A stretch of 64,000 bases of DNA from an uncultured Shewanella sp. (GTDB taxonomy: Bacteria; Pseudomonadota; Gammaproteobacteria; Enterobacterales; Shewanellaceae). Both the position numbers and the translations under genes were made by a program. Where the stretch lies: assembly GCF_947497935.1 (NCBI RefSeq), contig NZ_CANMIO010000013.1:1-64000 (forward strand). The letters run 5' to 3'. Under the pieces are notes generated by a model. The model had not been told where the DNA came from. It was given only the letters and a program-made list of their open reading frames with translations, and made no database searches. Position 1 is the first letter of the stretch; each line of letters opens with the position of its first letter. This document shows, in pieces, positions 51,701 through 58,845 of this stretch.

Positions 51701-51836
51701 GGCTTTTGCCACCTTTGTTACTCTGCTCGTTATCCCAGCTATGTATCGCTTAATTTCAGTGGCAACCAAGTCACCAGGCTTTGTCGAGTCACAGCTTAAT
51801 CAAGCTATTAAGGATCACCAGCAAGTCTCTAACTGA
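48732..51836 (+). CDS. RND family efflux transporter, inner-membrane pump
   Basis: A 1034-residue proton-driven pump of the HAE-1/AcrB superfamily. TM1 is at about 12-30, followed by the porter domain (PVVTVMTTYSGASATIMESQI). The TM4 proton-relay pair is in GLVVDDAIVVVENI, preceded by a TM2-TM3 bundle. A second porter half and TM8-TM12 follow, ending IPAMYRLIS. Closest general type is the VexD/AcrB-like single-gene pump paired with one adaptor. No TolC-like gene adjoins it, so it must use a channel encoded elsewhere. Drug or metabolite specificity cannot be predicted. Confidence 0.93.
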   Translation: MWLSDVSVKRPVVAIVLSLLLCVFGMVSFSKLAVREMPDVESPVVTVMTTYSGASATIMESQITTALESELTGISGVDQIESVTRNGMSRITVTFFIGWDLTEGVSDVRDAVARAQRRLPDEADDPVVSKDNGTGEPSVYVNLSSSTMDRTQLTDYAQRVLEDRFSLISGVSSVDISGGLYKVMYVQLKPELMAGRNVTTSDIVNVLNKENVETPGGQVRNDTTVMAVRTARLYQSPEDFNYLVLRTESDGSQVYLKDVASVFIGAENENSTFKSDGVVNISLGIVAQSDANPLEVAQDVHKEVDLIQDFLPDGTNLIVDYDSTVFIDRSIDEVFSTLAVTALLVILVLYIFIGQARATLIPAVTVPVSLISAFIAANVFGYSINLLTLMALILSIGLVVDDAIVVVENIFHHIEKGEPPLLAAYNGTREVGFAVIATTAVLVMVFLPISFMEGMVGLLFTEFSVMLAVSVLFSSLIALTLTPVLGSKILKANVKPNRFNLMVDCAFNRLENGYRKMVTKAVNLRLAAPLVIIACVLGSGWLMQQVPAQLAPSEDRGVIFAFIKGAEGTSYNRMAANMEIAEDKLMPLLGQGVVKSFSIQAPAFGGRAGDQTGFVIIQLEDWNDRTVNAQQALGVIANALKGIPDVMVRPLLPGFRGGSSEPVQFVLGGSDYQELFKWATMLEEEALYSPIFESPEIDYKETSPELVVTVDKERAAQLGISVAEVSETLEIMLGGRSETTFVERGEEYDVYLRGDEDSFNNVADLSQIYMRSNKGELITLDTITHIEEVASALKLSHNNKQKSITLKANLGDGYTLGEALDFLDQKAIEMLPSDITVAYTGESKDFKENQSSIFIVFGLALLVAYLVLAAQFESFINPLVVMFTVPMGVFGGFLGLYLTGQGLNIYSQIGMIMLIGMVTKNGILIVEFANQLRDKGLEIEQAIIDASTRRLRPILMTAFTTLIGAIPLILSTGAGAESRISVGTVVFFGMAFATFVTLLVIPAMYRLISVATKSPGFVESQLNQAIKDHQQVSN

Positions 51837-51851
51837 AAATAGCATACCCAA

Positions 51852-51887
51852 TTAAGGAGTCACCGCTCATCAGCAGTGGCTCCTTAA
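51852..51887. terminator. Likely terminator after the RND pump
   Basis: Long imperfect stem TTAAGGAGTCACCGCT with AGCAGTGGCTCCTTAA and a 4-base loop. The T-rich tail is weak (CTTGCT), so efficiency is uncertain. Confidence 0.5.
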
Positions 51888-52084
51888 CTTGCTAAAATAA
51901 CCTGCTTAGCAAGCAAATTATTCTCCCGCAACAATTGGCTAAACCTACTCCCGTTAATACAATCTCCCCTATACTGATTGGTATAACACCCATGCAATTG
52001 GCTTCATCATTGTTGGTGTTTGCAATCGTTTGACTAACGCCATACCGCCCCGATGGCTAAGATTACATTCGTTGGAGGACTCCT

Positions 52085-52273
52085 ATGCAGAAACCTAAGC
52101 CAAAAACTCTCGAGCCCATGCTATATGAAACCTTCAATATTAATGGCCAATATATTACCGAGCGCCGATCGTGCCTAGACAGAAGGGCAAACGAACAATC
52201 GGGTCGATTAGATCTGTATGATCGTCGTCAAGCAAATCAAAGGCGTACGCCCCATGTCGACCTATATATTTAA
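52085..52273 (+). CDS. Small Arg/Asp-rich protein, function unknown
   Basis: A 62-residue ORF with a strong ribosome binding site (TTGGAGGACTCCT before the ATG). It is hydrophilic with no signal or membrane segment. The C-terminal half has repeated DRR-type motifs: ERRSCLDRRANEQ, LYDRRQANQRR. I do not recognise a family. The clear ribosome binding site and biased composition favour a real gene. It is alone between the efflux operon and the NYN gene. Confidence 0.6.
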   Translation: MQKPKPKTLEPMLYETFNINGQYITERRSCLDRRANEQSGRLDLYDRRQANQRRTPHVDLYI

Positions 52274-52500
52274 TGAGCACTCTCGCTATGCTTATTTCTT
52301 CTCTCCCGACTATACAAGCAGAGATCCAGTCAGAATCTGAATATTGACTCAAGCTGCTAGCACTCATTTTGAATGCATCAGATTTTATACTTGTTCCAGT
52401 CGCTATTTTCGACTCGATGCAATAGTATTCTTTATTCCAAGTTACAGGCTTTAATAACGCTGACGCCTCTCTACTCGCAAGCTAACTAAATGAGTATAAA

Positions 52501-52974
52501 GTGAAAAAAATTGCCCTTTTTGTCGATGTTCAAAACATCTATTACACTTGCCGCCAAGCATACGGACGACAATTTAATTACCGCAAACTTTGGCAACACT
52601 TAGGCTATGAAGGCGATATAGAACAGGCCACGGCCTATGCGATTCATCGCGGTGATGATGGCCAGCTCAAGTTTCAAGATGCCCTGAAACACATCGGCTT
52701 TGAGGTAAAACTGAAACCTTTTATCCAGAGAAGTGATGGCTCGGCGAAAGGAGATTGGGATGTGGGGATCACTATCGACATCATGGAGGCGGCAAGCGAA
52801 GTCGATTGTGTCATTTTGCTCTCGGGGGATGGCGACTTTGATCTCTTGATGCAAAAAATCCACCAGAAGTACGGCGTGGAAACTCAGGTCTATGGGGTGC
52901 CGACATTAACCGCCAAATCACTGATTGATTCAGTAAACCAGTTCCACGAAATTGATGATAGCTTACTGCTTTAA
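52501..52974 (+). CDS. NYN domain (LabA/DUF88-like) protein, putative RNase
   Basis: A 157-residue protein covering a single PIN-like NYN domain. It starts KKIALFVDVQNIYY (acidic D plus N), has KGDWDVGITIDIMEAA and VILLSGDGDFDLLMQKI, the four-acid metal-binding pattern expected of this nuclease fold, and ends near GVPTLTAKSLIDSVNQFHEID. GTG start; no ATG is in frame nearby and no strong ribosome binding site is seen. NYN proteins are predicted ribonucleases. The target is unknown. Confidence 0.85.
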   Translation: MKKIALFVDVQNIYYTCRQAYGRQFNYRKLWQHLGYEGDIEQATAYAIHRGDDGQLKFQDALKHIGFEVKLKPFIQRSDGSAKGDWDVGITIDIMEAASEVDCVILLSGDGDFDLLMQKIHQKYGVETQVYGVPTLTAKSLIDSVNQFHEIDDSLLL

Positions 52975-53060
52975 CTGTTTTTACTTTTAATAGATTGATA
53001 CATTGATACATTGATAGTTTTACTGATTGATTTATCGATAGTTTGATAGCTTACCTGCAT

Positions 53061-53101
53061 TCAAATTTAAAAATATCGGGCGCTTAGTTAGCATGCGCCC
53101 G
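53061..53101 (-). terminator. Terminator of the glg operon
   Basis: Minus strand 7-bp stem CGGGCGC/GCGCCCG with an 11-base loop, followed by ATATTTTTAAATTT. Lies 38 bases after the glgA stop. Confidence 0.65.
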
Positions 53102-53138
53102 CTCCTCAAACAGTCACCTAAATTAACCCTAGTGCTCC

Positions 53139-54920
53139 CTAATCAGACAAGCTATATAATCGCTGTTTATACCGCTGCGCCTGAGAGTGCCAATCGAAAC
53201 GCTGCATCCTAGCGTGCTGCTGCATAGCCAGCCAAGCTTGGCTATCGACCATAGATAGCGCTTGTTCGAACATGGCGAGTAAGGATAACCCCTGCGCCAA
53301 TAAGTCATCGCCTTCAAACACAAAGCCCGTTTCTAGGTGATGCACCGTATCTTTAAGACCACCAATTCGGTTAACTAAACATAACTGCCCTTCTCGCATT
53401 GCCAGCATCTGACTTATGCCACAAGGCTCAAATGAACTTGGCATTAAGAAGAGCGACCCCAATTGATAGAGCTGCTGAGACAATTGCTCGTCATAACCAT
53501 TTAAAAACACAAACTGCGGATACTTAGCTGCAATATCACTAAACTCTCTGGCAATAACCTCATCGCCGCTACCAAGTAACACAAACCGAGCATCAGCTTG
53601 ATGCTTAGCCAGCCTATCAAGCAGGGCCTCTAACACGGTTTTTCCCCTGAGTGATGCCAAAGCAATATCACTAGGGAAACGAGCTCTTAAGATCAATACC
53701 TTTTGATCTGTCAGTCTGCCGACTGAGGTCATGATAAAGGGAGAAGTTTGCGCTTCATCAACATGGCCACCATCAGCTTGCCCTTGCTCGCTAACGCTCC
53801 TTTGCCACTGCTGCAGCCGGTGCTTAGCGATAAAGTCCTGAGTTCTGACCTGAGTGTTACCCACCTGCCACGCTATGAGCTTTTCCTGTGCCAGCTCGAT
53901 GTGGCTGTTAATCAGCTGCTGTCTGTTGAGATCTGATGTCGGCTCGGACAAATGATTGCTTTCACCACTGCCATCAGGGTACATACAGCCATTTAATATG
54001 CCCACTAAAGCCTGCTCTTCGAGTCTGTTAAGCAGATCTTGCTCGAGTCCCTCTCCCCCAAAGAAGCCTTTTTCTGCCTCTGAAGGCAATAACACCTCCT
54101 CGGCATAACTTGGCGATACCAGATGTACCTTGTCGCTCAGTACTATGCCTGCACGCATAGGGTTAATGCAGTTTGGGTAACGTGGATCGCGAAAAAGATT
54201 AAGCTGTTGCTCGCTAAGCTGTGCTAACAGCTCAGGATACCAAGCGGCAAACGACGAGGGCTCATCGCGTATAGGCCGGATCCCCTGTAGCGCCAGATTA
54301 TGTATGCTGAACACGCAAGGCAGCGCCTGTAAAAAAGCATAGTTAGGATCAAATGCCCGCAATACTGCAAACGGTGCCGTATGCCAGTCATGTAGGTGAA
54401 CAATATTCGGTAGAGCTTTAAAAAAACTCGATTGCTCAATCCGCTTCTGCGCTATTCCTTGATTATTGACTGCATGAGTATCACAGCGTAACGCTTCGGC
54501 AACCGCCAGATTAAACAACGCAAACTTAGTGGCATCTTCAGCAAATGGCCGGTTGGCATCGCCTTGTGAATAGGCACCATAGCTGCCATTAAACAGTGGG
54601 TGTTGAAACAGATAAAAGTTGCAGTTATCAAGCGCAGGATGCGCCGCTTGATAAACACCAACCTGATATTCCTGACCTGAAAACTGCAACTGAACATCAC
54701 CAACCCAGCGGGCATCGGCTGTATTGATCAAGTTACCGAAATTGGGCATAGCTACATCGACAGCAACCCCCATCCCAGCCATAGCAAGCGGCAGATCACG
54801 GATAACATCTGCCATACCGCCAACCTTAGCGCCAGCTATTGCACCGTTCTCGGCAGCGAGCATTAATACCCTAGCGCCGTATTCTGATGCGGAGGCTTCT
54901 ACATGGTTGAAAGAGGCCAT
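53139..54920 (-). CDS. glgA: Glycogen synthase (ADP-glucose, GT5)
   Basis: A 593-residue GT-B glucosyltransferase extending alpha-1,4-glucan from ADP-glucose. It has the substrate motif K32VGGMADVIRDLP, VHLHDWHTA, VFSIHNLALQG, and C-terminal SVGRLTDQK, the nucleotide site FLMPSSFEPCGISQM and MREG...RIGGLKDTV. About 115 residues longer than E. coli GlgA. Much of the excess lies at the domain linker (about residues 315-400), which is rich in Gln/Glu and poorly conserved-looking. Starts three bases after glgC. Confidence 0.94.
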   Translation of the reverse strand: MASFNHVEASASEYGARVLMLAAENGAIAGAKVGGMADVIRDLPLAMAGMGVAVDVAMPNFGNLINTADARWVGDVQLQFSGQEYQVGVYQAAHPALDNCNFYLFQHPLFNGSYGAYSQGDANRPFAEDATKFALFNLAVAEALRCDTHAVNNQGIAQKRIEQSSFFKALPNIVHLHDWHTAPFAVLRAFDPNYAFLQALPCVFSIHNLALQGIRPIRDEPSSFAAWYPELLAQLSEQQLNLFRDPRYPNCINPMRAGIVLSDKVHLVSPSYAEEVLLPSEAEKGFFGGEGLEQDLLNRLEEQALVGILNGCMYPDGSGESNHLSEPTSDLNRQQLINSHIELAQEKLIAWQVGNTQVRTQDFIAKHRLQQWQRSVSEQGQADGGHVDEAQTSPFIMTSVGRLTDQKVLILRARFPSDIALASLRGKTVLEALLDRLAKHQADARFVLLGSGDEVIAREFSDIAAKYPQFVFLNGYDEQLSQQLYQLGSLFLMPSSFEPCGISQMLAMREGQLCLVNRIGGLKDTVHHLETGFVFEGDDLLAQGLSLLAMFEQALSMVDSQAWLAMQQHARMQRFDWHSQAQRYKQRLYSLSD

Positions 54921-54923
54921 AAG

Positions 54924-56192
54924 CTACTCATACCCTACAGGTAAGCCCAGCATGTCACGAGTGACCAAGACTATGCCCTTTTCTGACACCCTAAAGCCTT
55001 TCGCTTTATCATGCTCATGGTTATAACCAATCACGGTTCCCTCAGGAATGATGCAGCCTCTGTCGATAATCGCATTCTTAATTTTACAATTTCGTAGCAC
55101 CACCACATCAGGTAAGATCACCGAGTCCTCTACGGTTGAATAAGAGCAGACTCGCACCTCATTAAATAACACGCTGCGGCGCACCGTTGAGCCTGAAATG
55201 ATACAACCTCCAGAGATAATCGAGTCCAGCGCCATACCGCGACGTTCATCATCATCAAACACAAATTTAGCCGGAGGCAGCTGCTCCTGATAGGTCCAGA
55301 TTGGCCACTTAGCATCATAAAGATTCAATGCGGGAGTCGGTGATAACAACTCCATGTTCGATTGCCAGAAAGAGTCCAACGTCCCCACGTCACGCCAGTA
55401 AGCCTCTTCGTTAGGGAAGGCACTACGAAAACGGTGGGCGTACACCTTATGCTCTTTGATAATGGCGGGAATAATATCTTTACCAAAATCTCTATCTGAG
55501 TCTTCGTTTTGTGCATCTCGCCTTAATTGCTCAAACAAAAACTCAGTATTAAACACATAGTTCCCCATAGAGGCTAAGCACATCTCAGGGTTTTCAGGTA
55601 AGTGTTTAGGCAGTTCAGGTTTCTCTTCAAACCCTAGAATGCGCTTAGTTTCATCGACCTCTACAACGCCAAATGCTCCGGCGGCTTCGGCAACGGGCAC
55701 CTCTAAACAAGAGACTGTCATATCGGCACCAGATTCTGCATGGGTCGCTAACAGGCCGGCATAATCCATACGGTAAACATGATCGCCAGATAAAATCATC
55801 ACGTACTTTGGCAATTCATGACGGATAATATCGATATTTTGAAACACCGCGTCTGCGGTGCCCTGATACCAATTTTCTGAATATCGCTGTGATGCCGGTA
55901 AGATCTCAACCGATTCACCTAATTCTTTCTTGAAGTGGCCCCAGCCTCGCATCACGTGGCGGATCAGTGAATGAGACTTATACTGCGTGACCACACCAAT
56001 TCTACGGATCCCTGAGTTAATACAGTTTGAAAGCGGGAAATCTATAATGCGAAACTTGCCTCCGAAATACAGCGATGGCTTAGCACGCCAATCTGTCAGT
56101 TCATGCAGCCTTGAACCTCTTCCACCAGCAAGAATGATTGCATAGGTATCACGAGTTAAATTACTGATATAACGCGGGCTTGTTTTAGTCAT
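54924..56192 (-). CDS. glgC: Glucose-1-phosphate adenylyltransferase
   Basis: A 422-residue ADP-glucose pyrophosphorylase, the committed and usually allosterically controlled step of glycogen synthesis. It has [16 protein letters not shown], the glucose-1-P region [37 protein letters not shown], and a C-terminal beta-helix. The ATG at 56192 has AAGGAGC nine bases upstream. A GTG at 56213 is in frame but has less support. Overlaps the stop of the 41-codon ORF upstream (ATGACTAA). Confidence 0.96.
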   Translation of the reverse strand: MTKTSPRYISNLTRDTYAIILAGGRGSRLHELTDWRAKPSLYFGGKFRIIDFPLSNCINSGIRRIGVVTQYKSHSLIRHVMRGWGHFKKELGESVEILPASQRYSENWYQGTADAVFQNIDIIRHELPKYVMILSGDHVYRMDYAGLLATHAESGADMTVSCLEVPVAEAAGAFGVVEVDETKRILGFEEKPELPKHLPENPEMCLASMGNYVFNTEFLFEQLRRDAQNEDSDRDFGKDIIPAIIKEHKVYAHRFRSAFPNEEAYWRDVGTLDSFWQSNMELLSPTPALNLYDAKWPIWTYQEQLPPAKFVFDDDERRGMALDSIISGGCIISGSTVRRSVLFNEVRVCSYSTVEDSVILPDVVVLRNCKIKNAIIDRGCIIPEGTVIGYNHEHDKAKGFRVSEKGIVLVTRDMLGLPVGYE

Positions 56193-56310
56193 TGAGGTTC
56201 GCTCCTTGAACACTGTCTTTAAAGTTAACTGTTACAAACAAATAGTTGGATTCATGCTTCACTGTTTTGGCCGCAATCTCGGTCTCAGCGACCCATCTTG
56301 TCAATTTCAT
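56185..56310 (-). CDS. 41-codon ORF bridging glgP and glgC
   Basis: Starts ATG two bases after the glgP stop (TAGCAATG) with GGGGAG seven bases upstream. It ends TAA inside codons 2-3 of glgC (ATGACTAA). It fills the whole glgP-glgC gap. The predicted peptide begins [15 protein letters not shown] and continues [17 protein letters not shown], with no signal or membrane segment and mixed charge. No family is recognised. Perfect fit at both ends suggests translational coupling. It may be a microprotein or merely a coupling ORF for glgC. Confidence 0.6.
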   Translation of the reverse strand: MKLTRWVAETEIAAKTVKHESNYLFVTVNFKDSVQGANLND

Positions 56311-56312
56311 TG

Positions 56313-58841
56313 CTATGCTCCCCAGATCTCATCGCGATAGCCTGCGATGGTGACATCACTTGAGAAGCGCCCACTTGCCGCCGCATTACGAATACTCATT
56401 TGAGTCCAACTGGTTGGGTTACGGTAGGCTTTAGCAACACTTTGTTGAGCTAGTCGAAAAGATTCAAAGTCCGCCGCCGTCATCCAAGGGTCATCACAGC
56501 TGGTTATGGAGTCGACTATCGGGGAGAAAATACCGGGTTCGAGCAGACTAAAGTGCCCACTGTTAATCAGCTCTAGGACTTGAGTTAATGCTGTAGAGTC
56601 ATGGATAAATTGCTGTGGCTGATAATTTTGGCGCTGTTCAACCACCTGCTGAGCATTTAAACCAAATAGGAAGAAATTGTCCTCCCCGACCTCTTCTAGC
56701 ATTTCAACATTGGCACCATCGAGCGTGCCGATTGTGATGGCACCATTCATCATGAACTTCATGTTGCCAGTACCCGACGCCTCTTTGCCTGCAGTAGAGA
56801 TTTGCTCAGAAAGATCCGTTGCGGGGCAAATTTTTTCCATCGCACTGACGTTGTAATTAGGCAGAAATGCAAAGCGGAGATACTTGGAAACGTCAGGATC
56901 TGAGTTCACCATATGGGCGACATTACTCGCCAGTTTTATCACTAACTTAGCCATGGCATAACCTGGGGCGGCCTTACCACCAATTAACACGCAGCGAGGC
57001 ACGATATCGGCGGTATGACCTTGCTGGATCTGATGATAAAGATGGATCACATGCAAAATATTTAGCAGCTGACGCTTATATTCATGAATACGTTTGACCT
57101 GCACATCGAATAACATATCAACATCAAACTCGACGTCGCACTCAAGCTTTATCAGCTCTGCCAAAGCCGCTTTGTTTTGCTGCTTAACCTGCTGCCACTC
57201 TTTAATAAAGGCCATATCATCAGTAAACGCGTTTAATGCATTTAAATGACTCAAGTCTGTCACCCACTCACTACCCAGCCTTTTCCTTAACAGCTCTGCA
57301 AGTCTTGGATTACAGTGCGCCAGCCAACGCCTTGGCGTGACGCCATTGGTTTTGTTATTGAACTTTTCTGGCCACATGGCATAAAAATCTTTGAATAGAC
57401 CAGAGATAAGCAATTGACTGTGCAAGCCCGCTACACCGTTAACCGAGAAGCTGGCCACTATGGCGAGATAAGCCATTCTCACATGGGGCTCATTACCCTC
57501 TTCGATAATCGACATTTGCGTCAGCTTTTGCGGCTCCCCCGGCCAATGGTGTGCAACCTGCTCAAGATAGCGTGCGTTTATCTCGTAAATGATTTCTAAG
57601 ATCCTCGGCAACATATGCCCCAACATACGTACAGGCCAACGCTCTAATGCTTCTGGCAGTAATGTATGGTTGGTATAAGCCATGGTTTGCGTCACAACTT
57701 GCCAGGCGTCATCCCACTCAAGGAAATGCTCATCCACCAGCAAACGCATCAACTCTGGAATGGCAATGCTAGGGTGCGTATCGTTAAGCTGCATCACGTT
57801 GTATTTAGCAAACTCACTAAAGTCATTGCCTTTACGTTGTACCCATGTCCTTAACAGATCTTGTAGGCTAGCCGAACTAAGAAAGTACTGCTGGCGTAAG
57901 CGAAGCTCTTTGCCATTCTCACTGGCATCATTGGGGTAAAGCACCATAGTGATCTGCTCTGCCATGTTTTTTGTGGCCACGGCTTCGGCATAATCCCCCT
58001 GGTTAAACTCCTCTAAGTCAAAATCATCGGTGGCTTCTGACTTCCACAGTCTTAAGGTATTTACCCGACCATTCTGATAACCCGGAACAGGCATATCGTA
58101 AGCAACAGCCAACACATCTTGTGTGCCAACCCACACCACATTGGTACGCCCATTCGGGTCTACATAGCTGCTGGTGTGGCCAAAAAAAGGCACGGTGACA
58201 TTATGCTCGGCAACTCTAACCTCCCAAGGGTTGCCTTCCCTGAGCCAGCGATCCGGTCGTTCAACTTGAAACCCATCCACCAGCTTTTGTGCAAACATGC
58301 CGTACTCATAACGGATCCCATAACCGGTCACGCTAAGATCTAAACTGGCACAGCTATCTAAAAAGCAGGCAGCTAAACGTCCTAAGCCACCATTTCCTAG
58401 CCCAGCGTCATGCTCTATTTGCTCAATGTCTTCCAGTTCGACCGCATACTCTTGTAAGGTTTCCTTGGTCTCTTGCAACAAATCAAGGTTCATAATCGCG
58501 TTACCCATGGCTCTGCCCATCAAAAACTCAAGTGACAGATATGCAACTTGCTTACGCTCAAATTGACAATCAGCTTGGCGTGTTGCACGCCATGGCATTA
58601 GCATTTGTTCTTTCACACTCAGAGCCAGTGCCATGAATAGCTCTTGCTTATCATGCAAATCACGGCTTAAGCCATTACTCACGTTGCGCTGCATACAAGC
58701 TGCGAGAGTATTGCAAGCATCTTGGCCCTTGGCTTTATCCGCTACATCAGCCTTTGTAGGCTTACTATTTACGCTGGCTTTCTTAGCTTTTGTACGAGCT
58801 TGGCTTTCCTTCACTGAAGCAGGTTTAACAGGTGTCGTCAT
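56313..58841 (-). CDS. glgP: Glycogen/maltodextrin phosphorylase
   Basis: An 842-residue GT35 enzyme releasing glucose-1-phosphate from glycogen ends. The PLP-binding signature EASGTGNMKFMMNGAITIGTLDG is present (shown in part: lysine in GTGNMKF), with YLSLEFLMGRAMGNAI, AACFLDSCASL and RIHEYKRQLLN. The first ~45 residues are a Lys/Ala/Ser-rich extension not in E. coli GlgP (815 residues). Starts four bases after glgX, with its AAGGAG inside the glgX 3' end. Confidence 0.96.
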   Translation of the reverse strand: MTTPVKPASVKESQARTKAKKASVNSKPTKADVADKAKGQDACNTLAACMQRNVSNGLSRDLHDKQELFMALALSVKEQMLMPWRATRQADCQFERKQVAYLSLEFLMGRAMGNAIMNLDLLQETKETLQEYAVELEDIEQIEHDAGLGNGGLGRLAACFLDSCASLDLSVTGYGIRYEYGMFAQKLVDGFQVERPDRWLREGNPWEVRVAEHNVTVPFFGHTSSYVDPNGRTNVVWVGTQDVLAVAYDMPVPGYQNGRVNTLRLWKSEATDDFDLEEFNQGDYAEAVATKNMAEQITMVLYPNDASENGKELRLRQQYFLSSASLQDLLRTWVQRKGNDFSEFAKYNVMQLNDTHPSIAIPELMRLLVDEHFLEWDDAWQVVTQTMAYTNHTLLPEALERWPVRMLGHMLPRILEIIYEINARYLEQVAHHWPGEPQKLTQMSIIEEGNEPHVRMAYLAIVASFSVNGVAGLHSQLLISGLFKDFYAMWPEKFNNKTNGVTPRRWLAHCNPRLAELLRKRLGSEWVTDLSHLNALNAFTDDMAFIKEWQQVKQQNKAALAELIKLECDVEFDVDMLFDVQVKRIHEYKRQLLNILHVIHLYHQIQQGHTADIVPRCVLIGGKAAPGYAMAKLVIKLASNVAHMVNSDPDVSKYLRFAFLPNYNVSAMEKICPATDLSEQISTAGKEASGTGNMKFMMNGAITIGTLDGANVEMLEEVGEDNFFLFGLNAQQVVEQRQNYQPQQFIHDSTALTQVLELINSGHFSLLEPGIFSPIVDSITSCDDPWMTAADFESFRLAQQSVAKAYRNPTSWTQMSIRNAAASGRFSSDVTIAGYRDEIWGA

Positions 58842-58845
58842 GAAG

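Noticed and set aside
44566-53138. Mobile element or genomic island boundaries around the accessory plus-strand genes
   Set aside because: No integrase, transposase, tRNA target, or flanking direct repeats were seen. Base composition looks like that of the neighbours.
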